This document shows positions 10,301-21,509 of a stretch of DNA of 64,000 nt, piece after piece. A program made the position numbers and the translations under genes. The DNA comes from Labyrinthula sp. Ha. Taxonomy: Eukaryota > Sar > Bigyra > Labyrinthulida > Labyrinthulaceae. Location: positions 1,116,001-1,180,000 of the forward strand of contig JAALGZ010000004.1 in assembly GCA_015227615.1 (NCBI GenBank), written 5' to 3'. The stretch's first letter is position 1. Each line of letters opens with the position of its first letter. Under the pieces are notes generated by a model. That model searched no databases. It was not told the origin of the DNA and saw nothing but the letters and a program-made list of their open reading frames with translations.

Positions 10301-10597
10301 TAGAACTTTCAGTAATATCGTCCGTGAATCTGAAAGGATTTGAAGTGTGTCTTTTTGTCTTCTAGAACTTAATTTGTTACTTGTTGAAAGCGTTTCGAGA
10401 GTTGTTGATATCTTATTTGCATTGTGCTTTGAAACTGTTTTTATAAGTGAATTAAGCGAAATATATTCGGGAAGTTGTGTTTTATTCGTATCTTGTGTTT
10501 CCTTCGTCTCTTTTATTTCTTCGTTTGGATTTGGACTTGTTTTTGTTTGCTCGTTATTCTTGCTCTTGTTCTCTCGTGAATTGAAGTCATTTTGCAT
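7388..10597 (-). CDS. MED14: Mediator complex subunit 14
   Basis: MED14 (Rgr1) is the scaffold joining head, middle and tail of Mediator, the RNA polymerase II coactivator. The 1069-aa product begins with a Lys/Asn/Thr-rich leader. From about residue 44 it then shows the MED14 N-terminal domain: PEYISLNSLIKTVSKHNANK, SSRRQKDTLQILSDSRTILL, VLYMKK, and RAPSYAVQTARKVLLNG followed by SSLPNSV, matching the family's '[22 protein letters not shown]' block. The rest is a long alpha/beta scaffold without known motifs apart from a Gly/Pro/Thr-rich insert (about 705-755: LNLGGDTPSGGVFTPG). It is uninterrupted, at a normal length for protist MED14. The start is the first ATG; only about 750 bp of non-coding DNA with a minor ORF lies close upstream. 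Confidence 0.85.
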   Translation of the reverse strand: MQNDFNSRENKSKNNEQTKTSPNPNEEIKETKETQDTNKTQLPEYISLNSLIKTVSKHNANKISTTLETLSTSNKLSSRRQKDTLQILSDSRTILLKVLGVLYMKKNMHEAYPQEKIFKALFQPLSEEFSIARHFQNLIFAGGRFMKLTAIALGAKRAPSYAVQTARKVLLNGEDSSLPNSVTNLCAVRNAIRSKRNLQLLPKEETESMQKNIIQSILLESREFFEYFKDKGVKFSIKEEFLVLTVEKWFSLTLSLYGSKDKFSWLIVDIEVLLEPKSNYMNLFSVKQKQYLFRILQIIVANPKTKNPDRLKICVEACFTFFSDLQLGVLYEELKIISDLQVKDLFNVSWGENSSLKIKIWPKVNDGQGLYISVDGQDAEHTKRANTVFSELTRKSLEKLKSFYLQLKSMIIQTAQDDGSIFFKEIFIFCEELGCIKIRIGAHFFVMLRVNTFTGFYELISDKMLVSGNVNRAETNLNYEKLLETGRVQFIRKINAFLSDLQRLKMEYYLENFSNWLEASKHQLEDKATIIKGKYKLRFQFNRRTTSSRLPLTDNFEVLTINPAGEEIRGAEISTQLSWVESLNNVNYLAENFKDAVNRALHQVLNFRFQKIENFVSTTLFQHLSCESERTQEVKILKLQFLHIKQKYLITLYPSHSDAVVLNFFFEIDGFNFTFLKELETFPERNVCKNEVFRLRQLSKLHSDYKFTFLIEEEFMFPTSPGVNLNQTTIMGTPSGTATLFDSLNLGGDTPSGGVFTPGVQVIKAINQVNENERVELTLTSALSVFQSLGTKRLEMAYQNIFIISYLQHLGKNIITQNDDGEFSLMLTVSDKQFEFLLDVFSEDCLWKLSEACQIRPVLIRFLRQSFVQARNLHPFLFICNGASYSPGDVKHLCSNFGTLLILLAHLIFVDNILALQLIAKKFGENGITSQSKMVGAKRGKQLRVVDKPKKEVSKHCAGTFFSWTFYSVDAVRVFLLSNPKISVRIGILKQDQGVYFSLSGTPKIWDDLVPRLQPLATSSKGMNGEKGSESRGKTIRRTDERLKINVNKVSEALVEVCAGFRSLGARLP

Positions 10598-13500
10598 GGG
10601 ATGCTGCTAAAATAACATAGAGAGGATTAACTCTTCCTCAGGAGTTTTCTTTCTTTTCTTGCTTGCGTTTACGTGCTAAATGGACCTTAAGAGATGCTCT
10701 TGGTTGCTAGATGTCGACGTTTTCACTTGAGACGGTTTAGTGAAAAGCACAAATATCCAGATATGACATTACCACAATACATAGCATTCTGTGCAGGATC
10801 GGTGGTCGGGATTCAAGAAATGGGCAATTGCCGGGAATTCTGTAGAAACCGGGAAATCATAGGGAAGAGTTTATGATCTTGGGAGAGAAACGGGAAGGGA
10901 GGAAAATTTTGCGAGACGAGAGTGATAACATTAAAGCTACCCGGGAATGACTCTCGACCGCGGTCTCTGATTCTGTGGTATATGGTAGGGAAATACTGTA
11001 CAGAGAATTAAAAAGTTGAGATGAGCTATAAGAAAAAGAACAAGTGAAACAAATCTACTTATACTATGATATGATGCTATGTTGTTATCTATTAGTTAAG
11101 AATATTATTAATTTTCCTAGGGAATGTTGAGGTAAATATTCTCTTCTGTGTCTCAATGAACTACCTTTCATGAAGACTTTTTCTAGGAAATTCGCTTTTA
11201 TAATTGTGAGTCCTATTATTCACGAGTTTTTTCTGCGTTCGTATATTCTATTGAAGCAACATTTCATGAATTTTTAATTTTAAGAAAGTGAAGATCGCCA
11301 TTATTGTATATAACTACGTTTGTTCAACAAATAAGTTCAAACGCAGGTGAACCTACGGGTCTTGAATTCCGCACTAAACATAGTAATAAATTTTAGTCTT
11401 TATCACAGTAATATTTCCTCTACTTCAAGAGCCCGCTTAAGTTTCTTCTCTAAAATTTCCATCTGTTTTATTTCATGTATTTCACTCGTAAAATTCAATG
11501 TTCTAGTTATTATTCTAAGGATCTTACAACGACTGCTGTCCCATATCCAACAGTTTCAATAGATCATAAAAAGACCATTATATTGTTTTTCTTTTCAAAC
11601 AGAATGGGGCTATGGTAGTCTACGAGAAAAACAGGTCTCAAAAGATTTTGGATCATGGGGTAAGTTATTTAGAAAAGTAAAGAGCGAATGATGTTCAGTA
11701 AGTTATTCAGGATGAATCGTTTCAGTCGAAAAATTGTTATGAAGTTGAGTTACAAGTGATTTTCTCTAATTTAAACTGTGATAACCTATTGGTGAAAGAT
11801 CTGGATGTTCTCATTTTTGCTTTCATCTTTTGTTGTTTAACACTATTGTATTGTAATTACTGGTAAACGCCAATCGCTCACCATACATAGTCTAACTGGA
11901 ACTGGTCTATCAATTATAATTCCTCTTAAGCTATGACTTAATTCATGATTGCATTAAGGTAATGTGATACACAAGAAAAGAATTAAGTATTTTAAGTTTG
12001 AGTAGTAAGAAATTTTTTGTAAGGGAGAGTCCGAGGGATGCCTGTGAAGCTAGAATCGGGTACAAGCTGAATAACGTTGTTTTATGAGTAGGAAACGAAA
12101 AATTAACTCTAACTAGAATCAATCTCAAATAATGAAATTAGCTAATTTTTCAGTCCCCTGAATACCAACTCTCATATGATATCTCATTGTACCATGCCAA
12201 TCAATAGTTGAACTTTTGAGATCTAATAGTACGGTAGCATTTATGTGAAATGAAAAAAAAATTGCTACCCTAAACAGAAAATAATGAGTTTGACGGTTTT
12301 GCATAATCAGTGCATTAATTCCCATACGGGAATTATTGATACAACAACAACTTCCTGCCTTGTTCAACCTATATGATTCTATCAACACAGGTAAATCAAT
12401 GCTCGCATATAAGTAAGTGGAGTGACTAGAGTAACCTCGCTATTTTTTTTCAATTCGAATGTTAGTTTTAATTGAATAAAAGTTAACAAAATGATCAATC
12501 TGCAAATGTAATGAAAACTACTATTATTTTCTCAAATTTTTATACACGGGTGCAGTGCAGAGAATTCAAGAATGTGGTACAATAGCTATTAACTCGTTAT
12601 GAGAGTTAAACAACACAACATTTAAAACCAAAATAATAATTCATATTATGCTAGAAAATTAAAGCTTATCTTATATGTGATTAATTTGTAAAAAATCTTC
12701 AATTATTTATTAATAACGTAGTAATAGTACTACTTTAGGTAAGAAGCTTAAAGGTTTTGGTGAATTGGGTTTGTATTAAGAGTCATTCTTCCTAAGCAGG
12801 AAGACATAATTTAATAGTACAGCTTACACTAAGCTAAGTTGTGATACTTTTGAGGAATAGCACAAGTTTGCGAGCTATCCCAACTAATCGGTTATATGAG
12901 AAGTTACAGGAGCACCTTGTTAGTATGTTATACTTAAGATAAACAGAATTAATATCTAGTACAGTAGTTATAGTGTCTATGAGTGTTATGGACAATTTTA
13001 GTTAAGTAATAAGAAATCTACATGCCATTTTAAGGAAATTAAAATTCGAAATCAGGGTTTCTTATTGGCAAAACACCAATACGGCTTAGATCTGGATTAG
13101 AAACCAAATAAAAGCTTTAATAACAGTATTAATATGGTACCGGAAAGCTCAACCAATTCAGGATAAGTTCAAAAGAGATAAACTATTTATTATTTTATTG
13201 AATGGGACATTGATTGCCCGACTGAAAGCCCAAATCCAAGTCGCCCTAAGTCAAAAGAGCTTCAAGCAAGCGATCTAGGCCTATTTCTTGGCGCCTTAGT
13301 AGATAAATACTATCGTTTGTGCTTAGGTTAAGTTTATATTTTTTTGTCCACAGGAGAGTTGATAAATACATTTACTGTATTCATCCATAGGTAGAGAGCA
13401 ATTGTCAATAATGCGAAGCTTTTTAAGAGTTCAAAGCTATATTTCAAAAAAATAAATTATTCAAGCATTGCTCAGGAATTAATCAGAACATCTCTAAAGT

Positions 13501-14499
13501 TTCCAACAAATACCTTTACTTTTTTCTAAAGGGCATAGCAACCATTCTGTAGGTAGCAAAATCTAGCACTACATTTTCTTATTAAGAATTTGGAAAACTT
13601 ACAACAAACCAGTAGGAAGAGGCGGTGATTGATGGTTAATTTACTCATGGTATTTTAAATGCTCAAAAAAAATGTAACAGTATATTATGGTTATTAAGGG
13701 ATTCCATAAACGGGTCGCGTGATCCTTTTCTAATTGGGATTTTCATAGTATGGATGTTTGTATTTAAACTCTTCGTGGGGTTATCAGCTCTTCCCACTCA
13801 CTGGAAAGCTTCTTAGCATTTTTTAGAGATTTCTGTGAGAATCCAGGCTGCACCAGTAGTATCGGTGTCTAATTACTTATGGTTGCTTCTTCAGCAACAT
13901 AACGGTTATAAAGGCAAATCAGTGTTACAGATATTGCGAACATTTTGGGAACTCTAAGGTACCAATCTCGACATTACAGTTGTATTTAGATTCGGTACAC
14001 CTATACTCTACTCTGTTGGTTAGGTCAAGCAAGATACATGGAATCTTATTTTCTATTAATCATCGGCCACCTTGCCATGTAGCCAGTATTAAAGCTTGGC
14101 TTCTTGGTTTTGGTGAAGCCTGTGTAGCTTAAGAGTTATGATTACTAAACAAATACATCATGTTATTAGCCTCTAGTAACCAGACACGATAATGATGATA
14201 TTTTTTTATCGCAGGAACGACATTCCTTTTATTATTTTTCGTGGTCTTTCTGCCTCTATGAATAAAATAAAATATGTGTCTTGTCTTGATATTTATCCTT
14301 TCATGCTGTTAACTTCGTTTATTTTGGTTCATACGAAATCTTATAATACCAAGTATTTCAGTGCTGTGTCTGGTGAATAATTCTAAATGAGGTGTTTCCT
14401 GGGGAGAGATTTTGGCCACACCTGTTATTCGTAAATAGTGGGGAGAGAGTACGCTTAACTAAGTATACCCATTGGAAGCTGTTTCGCAAAATATATTAT

Positions 14500-14720
14500 A
14501 TGTTGCACTTAATATGGAACATGGAGCTTCATTTCTAAGAAATCTTCTTCGGATAGGCGTTGAATGACTTAATAATTTATGTTGGGATAAAAAACGACAA
14601 TATATGCTAATCAAGTATCCAAGAATGTGGCTTTCAATTTTAAACGCTGTATGTGTAAACATCTTGGAAATCAAAGAATCAGATGTTCTGGAATTCCACA
14701 GGGTTTATTATATATCGAGT
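14500..14720 (+). pseudogene. Possible decayed reverse-transcriptase fragment (LINE)
   Basis: On the plus strand one frame contains a stretch ending GNQRIRCSGIPQGLLYIEY. The G-I-P-Q-G box followed by a hydrophobic run resembles the conserved motif of non-LTR and group II reverse transcriptases. Stops interrupt the frame on both sides. No other RT motif was recognised nearby, so this is weak. Confidence 0.25.
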
Positions 14721-16379
14721 ATAATGATTAATATATATATAAAAGAATAATGTGATGTGGTAAGGTTTGGAGACGAGTCTGAAAAGAGTATAGATGTCGA
14801 AGTATAGGTTCAATATTAGAATTTGGTAAAATAATTCAGGTAAATAGACTGGAACAAATTCACTACATATGGATGGTGGGAAGTATGTCCTGGCCATGTG
14901 GCTAACCATGAGACATCAAAACCAAGCTTTTCCAGAGGAAGAAATTAGAGGATAACGCTTGGAATAAGCTAAAGTGCCTTTACTCTACATTGTGCATCCA
15001 TCAAATATTATCCCAGGTTTTCTAACGTTATACAGATATGTAATTTCAACAAAGATGGGCAGTTATACCCAAACTAAGAGTTAATATCAATTACAGTGTC
15101 TAAATTCACTAGTAACGCTTTCTTATCTGTTAAGACATGGATATCTTATTTCCAAAACGGCAATGTTGGACCTTAGACCGATGTGAGACTTGATCCAACT
15201 TTCCCATAATTATGCGAAATCAAGACCCTGAAAAATTATAATATATGGTACACTATAAAAACTCTATGGTTAAAAACTAAAAGCCACAAATAGAACAAAT
15301 GTGATGAATATGGAAGTAATATCTAAGTACATCTATTTGGATTCCCACCAAACTTCATATTCATAGATCTCAGCATTTTAAATGAGATGAAAGTGTTTAC
15401 GAAGTAGGGTCGATATTATTAGACATTCAATCTGTTCTCCAGTACAGAAGAGTAAATTGGGTTATTAAAAAACCTGAACAGAGTATTTGATTAATTTAGC
15501 TGTTGCTCCATAATGTATGATGATAGTTTTTGCCTAAGGAAAGTCAGTGAAACTGAGGGGAACCTTGTTCTTTGCACTATTGTCACTGTAAGGTTGGATT
15601 CGGAGAAGGTATTATCGTTATAACTAATGAACTTGGAGTACCACTTCATCAAATAACTATTATTCATTTTCTTAATTGACGAGGAATTCAATCAAGTTTA
15701 TTTACAACCATTCAAATATAAACCTTGCAATTCCCCTTTTATTGAAAGCTTGTACTTTTTTGAAAGGTTAGTGCAAGGTTCTGAATTATTTGGAGATCAA
15801 TTTCAACTAGTTTAACATAAAACATTTGGGACAACAAATAACGTACATAATTAAAGTGCTCTTAATCTTTTCTATGATATTCTGTACAGATTTCCTAAGG
15901 TTCATGCCTTACACTCGTAGAATACTACAAATTCCTTTTGTAACCCCGTATTAGCTTTTCATGCTTAACATAGCATACTAAATCCATTTTCACTAGACAA
16001 TTGTATCAACTAACGCTGCAAGGCTCAGTGTAGTTTCATTTAGGGGATATGAAATAGTCTTAAGATTCCTTCAATTTATGATATACAGCTGGGTTAAAGC
16101 TACCTGGAACAACTCTCAATACATTACTTCCTTAAACATATACTTAATCTACCTAAATGACAGTTTACATACTAGTCTGTGCAACCTAAGTGCTACTTCC
16201 GGGTACTGTATAAAGAAGCCATGTTGTATAGTATGACTAATTGCTATCTTGTTATTTACCTACGCAATCTCATTTAATTTAACATAAGATTGCATTAATA
16301 GCCAGATTAAAGACATGTTATCGACCAATACCAAAGTCTTTGTCTTTCTCCTCCTTGGCTTCTCTTTTTGAGTTTTATC

Positions 16380-17288
16380 TTGTATAGAAAGTCCATCATA
16401 TACTCCCATTTCATCTTTGTTTATTTGGCTTCTAAAAATCAACTTGAGATCAAATCCCAACTTCGCATCACTGAAGAAATTATAGTTTCTTGTTATAAGT
16501 GAAACTTTTGGTAGTGGAACTTTCAAAGCTCATCTGATTCAGATGAGGAACGAAAACACTCTTCTCCATTTTTTCTCCTGTTAAACGGAAAGGTCTACAT
16601 CAATGAGCATGATATTGATGTAGTAGAAAGAATTCATTTGCTTGAGGAACATAGTGCATATGCTAATCGCTCATATCCCCCCTCCAACAACTAAATTAAA
16701 ATTATACTGTTTTAGAATAGACTCGCACTGTTCTATAACCCTCCAAAGTAACTCTAACAGAGTTGTTGCTAAGGCAGCTTGTGCCTTGCTTTCCCCGAAG
16801 GAATTGTCTATGTGTACACATTCTTAATGAAAATGTTTATTAATTGTGTAGAAGTGTTCTTACAACAAATAAGCTTTTAGAAGGCCGATTAGAGTTATGT
16901 ATTTGTACAACTATAATAATTTTATCTACTCCCCCAAGTAGACACAACAAGACGTTTCTCTAGCACAGAAGTTTTGGTGGACTGTAAACAAAAGACACGA
17001 AAAAATTCTCTTTCTGACATTCTATTTAATAGTGAACAACAAAAGGTCCACCTGGTCCCTGTATTTCCCGGCGTACGAAGAAATCTTCATAGTGGTACAT
17101 CATTACCGTTAGTGTTAATGACATATTTACTTGACTATTCCATGTTGCAAACTTTCTGTAGGAAATCTCATGTTACGGAAGATTTCAAAAACGATGAGTT
17201 ACGAAAACATTACGTTTTCACATTTCCGTCTAATCTCTTTCTAAACACTTTTAGACTAAGAAATAATGAAGAAGGTTCAAATGGATGA
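16380..17288 (+). pseudogene. Coding-like locus with candidate mini-intron, unidentified
   Basis: Three protein-like stretches follow each other on the plus strand. The first (to about 16486) ends NQLEIKSQLRITEEII. A candidate 30-nt intron (16487-16516, GTTTCT...GGTAG) joins it in phase to FQSSSDSDEERKHSSPFF, LLNGKVYINEHDIDVVERIH and HLLEEHSAYANRSYPP, stopping near 16671. A run of six C at about 16679 precedes a frame change to LKLYCFRIDSHCSITLQ...NRVVAKAACALLSPKEL (to 16827). A third open stretch (about 16942-17288) reads RRFSSTEVLVDCKQKTRKN...PVFPGVRRNLHSGTSLPL. I recognise no family. It could be one decaying gene, a gene with several mini-introns, or chance. The opposite strand is also open over 16260-16526, which weakens the first exon. 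Confidence 0.3.
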
Positions 17289-17344
17289 AAAGCATCTGGT
17301 GTAGCACAACTTTGCGCTAGTACCTTAAGAACACTAGGATGTTA

Positions 17345-17392
17345 CTAGCTAAGCTGTTACTAAGCTTTACTAGTAAGCTTTGGTTTAGCTAG
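17345..17392. repeat. Nested palindrome / hairpin
   Basis: Outer arms CTAGCTAA ... TTAGCTAG enclose an inner palindrome centred on TTACTAGTAA flanked by AAGC/GCTT. It lies 57 bp downstream of the coding-like locus. Function unknown; it could be the end of a small mobile element or a 3'-end structure. Confidence 0.4.
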
Positions 17393-17530
17393 AAGATTAA
17401 AAATAAGTGTTTTCGAGTGGGGTTTGGCGGAAAGGAGAAACCTTGAATGCTAGTTGGAGTTTGAATTTAGTAATGTGCACAGGGGGAAGGAAACCAAAGA
17501 CACAAGAGTAATAGAAAGATAATATTTTTT

Positions 17531-17740
17531 TCAAGTTCTAAAGTCTTTGTATTTGTTTCGCGGGCTTTGTGAGCCTTGAGAAAGACATCCACTTCTGAAG
17601 TTTCCCTCACTAAGTTGAAATCTCGCGTGGCCGCTGCTAGCTTCCAAAATAATTAAACAAGAGTACTCTTTGGGTCCATTCTCCGTGGAAGAAAAATCAG
17701 TAATCATATTAGGAGATATGATCTCATAAGAACGAACCAT
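17531..17740 (-). CDS. Possible small protein or exon, 69 aa
   Basis: A true ATG at 17740 opens a 69-codon frame (starts MVRSYEIISPNMITDF, contains PKEYSCLIILEASSGHARF, ends NKYKDFRT-TGA). Composition is more protein-like than the surrounding ORFs, with no low-complexity runs. No domain is recognised and no promoter element is seen. It could be a first exon, a gene relic or chance. Confidence 0.25.
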   Translation of the reverse strand: MVRSYEIISPNMITDFSSTENGPKEYSCLIILEASSGHARFQLSEGNFRSGCLSQGSQSPRNKYKDFRT

Positions 17741-18360
17741 CCGTTATCAAGAACTAACAAGGTTGAAATACCTTGATAAGTCTTAAATAAGAGTGCGAAG
17801 AAACTCAAGGTCGAAGCATTGTAAACTCCTGGTGGACCCTTAATATTTTAGTCACCTTAGAATAAGAACCTAAACAAAATATCTCACTATATTTGTACTA
17901 TAAAATAAAAACTTTATTTATATTTGTATTGTTTTCTTTACGTTTTGACAATACCGATGGATATACACTATCAAACTTCTTTAAATTGTAACTCGAGATA
18001 GTACGACCAAAACATTCAACTGCAGCAATTTACATGTTCGTATTTGTTGTAATTTGCCCAAAATAAACAATTTATGGTCTGTTGCTATTTGTATTCCATA
18101 CCGTATTAATTGCACTTGATTTATTCGTGCAAACAATAATCAAGTATTCTCTCGAAGAAAAAACACTTTCGCTCCAAAAACACAATTGCAATAACCGTAA
18201 GACAAATTTTCTTTTTCATTTCCATAGAAATATTCACCAACTTACATCTTGTATTTTTTTATCCGCAATAATTTACACATTTTTCTCACTTGCAGGTGTG
18301 AACGTAATCCTCTGAACACGTTTTTCGATCTTTGGGCGCTGGGTAAGAAAAACAGTTATA

Positions 18361-20142
18361 ATGTCAGACGAGACAGAAGAACGATTAACAAGCCAACGAT
18401 CCAAGACAGAACCAAAGTTTACTTTAAGTGATTTGGAAGATGATCCACGAAGTGAAAGGGCAGCAACACTTCTCCCTTCTCTTTCTGGCACTCCTCGACC
18501 AGTTTTAAATTTCTCACCAGAATCTCCAGGAATAGAAAATATAAAGCAAGGAAGAAAAAGAATGATTGGAAAGTTCGCTGCAATAAAAACTTTTGAAAAA
18601 AATAATAAGAGTTCGCCGTCTGGAAAAGGGCTTCGTAGAAGAGATGTAAAAAAAAGTGAAAAATCTGAGTCAATTCGAAATTTGCTTAGGACTCGATCGA
18701 AAAAAACATCCTTGGAAAGTGCAGATGTTCATTTCACTCCAAAAGTCTCTGTGACGAGTACTGTGATAAGTGGACATACTGAGGCTACGAATAAGATAGA
18801 TCCCAATACTCTATTGAGTAGAAAAGTTAGTCAGCAACCTGCACAAAGTCCTTCTTCAACACGAAGAGGCGGAACTTTAGGTAGAAATAAAAGAAATTTG
18901 GCAGATAGAAGACAAAGTTACGCACCAGCTGTTCAAATGATGTTACATCAAGCAGATGAAGCAGCTAAGGATCAAAAGAAAAAACGCAGGAAAAGTTTTA
19001 GAAAGACTTTAAGTCACAAAATACAAGCCAAGAAAATGGAAAGTAGTTCTTTGGCAAGAAGATTTGCCCGTGGAATGCAAAAACTAAACTCAAAGAGAAG
19101 TTTAAAACGTGCTCAAGAAGAATATAAACTTGTTCATGAACTTGGTTTTGATGTTTTTGGAAAAAGTGATATTGAACTAGTTGAAACATTTGTCAAAATG
19201 TGTGATCAATTTCGGTTTAACTCTGTTTATGTTGGGGATGAAGATCAGCTTTGGAACCTTACAGTTGGAATAAAGGATAATTATAACAATAATCCTTTTC
19301 ACAATTGGTATCACGGTTTTACTGTTGCTCATGTGGTTGGAATATTCTTCATGCGGAATCCTTGGTTACTAAAATGTTTACGAAAAGAATACTCTTTAGC
19401 TTTATTAATTGCTGCTTTGGGTCATGATTTAAATCATCCTGGAAATGATAACTCCTTTGAAGTGAATAATGATTCTTCTTTGGCTCAATATTATCAATAT
19501 CAATCTGTATTGGAAAATTTACATGTCTCTACTCTACTTGAATTATTAAAAGATCCAACAAAGAATGTTTTTGGAGGGTTAAGCACTCAACAACAATCTC
19601 ATATAAAAGAGTTTATGGTAGATGCAGTTTTAGCAACAGATATGACAAAACATAAAGAAGCTATTGAATCTCTTAAGAAAATAGACGCTGAAAAATTCAA
19701 AGGTGCAATGACTGGAAAAAAAATAAAACGAGAGAAAAAAGAAATAATTTTTCATTATATTTTACATGCTAGTGATATTTCTGGTCAATGTTTGGATGTT
19801 GGAGTAGCTATTGAATGGGAAGAAAGAATAGCTAAAGAAATGCAGCGTCAAAGTGAAAAAATGGTGAAACGAAATATGGTTATTCCTTCTCATTTAGATC
19901 CTAAGCATTTCGAGTCGAAGATAACAAGAGCTAAAAGTCAATTAGGTTTTATTGATTTTGTTTTGGATCCGTTTTGGAAAGAAGTTGGAAGAGTTTTTCC
20001 TAGAATGGCACCACTTTATTTTAACCTTACAAATGTAGTTCGTGAATATTATCAAACTCTTGTTGATGAAGGTGAAGATGCTGCTATTGCCTATATCGAG
20101 GAGCATGAACATCTAGGTTTGTTTGATGATGATTTCCTTTAA
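18361..20142 (+). CDS. Class I cyclic-nucleotide phosphodiesterase
   Basis: Hydrolyses cAMP and/or cGMP to the 5'-nucleotide, ending second-messenger signals. In the 593-aa product the first 250 residues are Ser/Lys/Arg-rich and probably disordered (possible phosphorylation or membrane-contact region). The PDEase_I domain covers about 255-580. The metal-binding signature is complete: FHNWYHGFTVAH (313-324), GHDLNHPG (354-361), LATDMTKH (424-431) and LHASDIS (468-474), with the substrate-pocket region LGFIDFVLDPFWKEV near 540. There is no transmembrane segment, GAF or PAS domain in front. It has Asn where many PDEs have Asp in the HDxDHPG box; PDE1-type enzymes also vary here. Single exon, ATG chosen as first in frame. 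The DUF402 gene converges, 103 bp between stops. Confidence 0.9.
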   Translation: MSDETEERLTSQRSKTEPKFTLSDLEDDPRSERAATLLPSLSGTPRPVLNFSPESPGIENIKQGRKRMIGKFAAIKTFEKNNKSSPSGKGLRRRDVKKSEKSESIRNLLRTRSKKTSLESADVHFTPKVSVTSTVISGHTEATNKIDPNTLLSRKVSQQPAQSPSSTRRGGTLGRNKRNLADRRQSYAPAVQMMLHQADEAAKDQKKKRRKSFRKTLSHKIQAKKMESSSLARRFARGMQKLNSKRSLKRAQEEYKLVHELGFDVFGKSDIELVETFVKMCDQFRFNSVYVGDEDQLWNLTVGIKDNYNNNPFHNWYHGFTVAHVVGIFFMRNPWLLKCLRKEYSLALLIAALGHDLNHPGNDNSFEVNNDSSLAQYYQYQSVLENLHVSTLLELLKDPTKNVFGGLSTQQQSHIKEFMVDAVLATDMTKHKEAIESLKKIDAEKFKGAMTGKKIKREKKEIIFHYILHASDISGQCLDVGVAIEWEERIAKEMQRQSEKMVKRNMVIPSHLDPKHFESKITRAKSQLGFIDFVLDPFWKEVGRVFPRMAPLYFNLTNVVREYYQTLVDEGEDAAIAYIEEHEHLGLFDDDFL

Positions 20143-20245
20143 TTGAAAATATTGATGTATAAATTATTTGTTTGTCGAAAATATTATTTCAAATTTTGGG
20201 CAATTTTTTTCTCCAAATGAATAGAAATAGATTTCTTAATATAGA

Positions 20246-20851
20246 CTATAGGTTTATGTACGTGTCTACAAAACTTAAAATATCTTTTGTTTTTTCTTGG
20301 TTTGTAAAAGTATTTTTGAACTTTTTTAAAATTTCAACATCTAGTTTTGACAGAAGGTTTTTTCTATGAGCTTCTTCTATTTCTTCTTCGTCTTCAATGG
20401 AGACTTTGAATCCATCAGTAACGTCAACAGTTGCATCGAGAATAAGATCTTCAAACGTTATCACTAGATCATTGTTATCATGTGAAACAAAATTTCTTCT
20501 TGTGGCATCAAACCTATATTTCTTTATTATTCCTTTTGGATCACGAAACCTATAACAGCAAAAATTTGTAAACTTGTTCTTGTTAGAGTGGAGTGGCCAA
20601 AACCCATAACTCACACTTCCTGGTTCCACAGAATATTTTTTTGAGGATAATTTGTCAAAATAAAACTTTCCAACTATATAATCATTCGAAATATATTTTA
20701 TTAATTCTAGGTTGAAGATCTTTCTTGTTCCATTCAGTTTTATCTTTGTTTCTATTAGACTTGACTTCATATTACTTACCTTACCGTTATCTCGTTTATT
20801 ACATACCGAGACAGAAAGACAAGTCGAGAAAAGTTCCTCCCGAAAATTCAT
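20246..20851 (-). CDS. DUF402-domain protein
   Basis: 201 residues. The C-terminal 130 match the DUF402 fold pattern: WPLHSNKN..., FRDPKGIIKKYRFDATR, DLVITFEDLILDATVDVTDG, then DEEEIEEAHRKNLLSKLDVE, the characteristic acidic '.DE.E.EEA...G.L' end. DUF402 proteins are mainly bacterial and archaeal and have been linked to RNA binding and nucleoside diphosphate/triphosphate hydrolysis; a few occur in plants and protists. Its function here is unknown. The ATG at 20851 is the first in frame; an in-frame Met at residue 28 (MKSSLIET) would also leave the whole domain. No transit peptide is obvious. Codon use and AT content are like those of its neighbours, so any transfer would be old. Confidence 0.65.
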   Translation of the reverse strand: MNFREELFSTCLSVSVCNKRDNGKVSNMKSSLIETKIKLNGTRKIFNLELIKYISNDYIVGKFYFDKLSSKKYSVEPGSVSYGFWPLHSNKNKFTNFCCYRFRDPKGIIKKYRFDATRRNFVSHDNNDLVITFEDLILDATVDVTDGFKVSIEDEEEIEEAHRKNLLSKLDVEILKKFKNTFTNQEKTKDILSFVDTYINL

Positions 20852-21509
20852 TAGGAATTCTTTATTTGTAATAAACTCAAGGAAGCTTATTTAATCTAAA
20901 AAATATTAGACAATTTTTTATTATAAAACTTGATTTTATACAAGTTTAGATTATCATCCCCAAATCTCCATTGCTTTCACTATTGTAAAGTAAGAAAAAT
21001 ATCAATGATCTTCACATCCTCGGATTTTGAAAGTACTAGTAACAACAGAGTTTCACCTCTCTTGAAAACTACAATCTATCAAGCCTAAATAATATATTAA
21101 ATTTTCTCCATTTTGATGTCTGCATAAACTATGGAGTTTTATTACCTTCTCTACACTATCTTCAGCACTTTTTTCCAGGATGCACACCGTTAAATATATT
21201 TGTTGGGGAAACCTGAATGACTAAATGACTTAAGTCATAGTTAAAATTCAAGACAAAACTATTATTAGTTAATGCTGATATGAATAGTATGGGTATATTA
21301 AATATCTTGACTCGGGTGAATAACGAAAATAGTAGCTCCAAAGAATTTAGCCAGGTTTTCCGTTTACTCGAATGATATAATTATTTGTCCTCCGAAAACA
21401 TTTTTTGAACCCAAAACTGGTTTTTGCTACAACTGGAAATCATATGATGCTTCCATGTTGAGAAGTGGTTTATAAGTCTATATTGCTAAGTAGATCATTT
21501 TTAACTGGA

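Larger units (their letters stand above)
10598..18360. other. Gene desert, about 7.8 kb
   Basis: Mostly AT-rich DNA with short chance ORFs. It holds a possible reverse-transcriptase relic near 14.5 kb, a coding-like stretch at 16.4-17.3 kb, a palindromic hairpin at 17.35 kb and an ATG-initiated 69-codon ORF at 17531-17740; each is listed separately. A plus-strand frame at 10694-10876 (MLLVARCRRFHLRRF..., 60 aa) follows the MED14 promoter side but has no recognisable domain. A minus-strand frame at 12125-12388 is also unrecognised. The 400 bp before 18361 contain the promoter of the phosphodiesterase gene. Confidence 0.5.
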
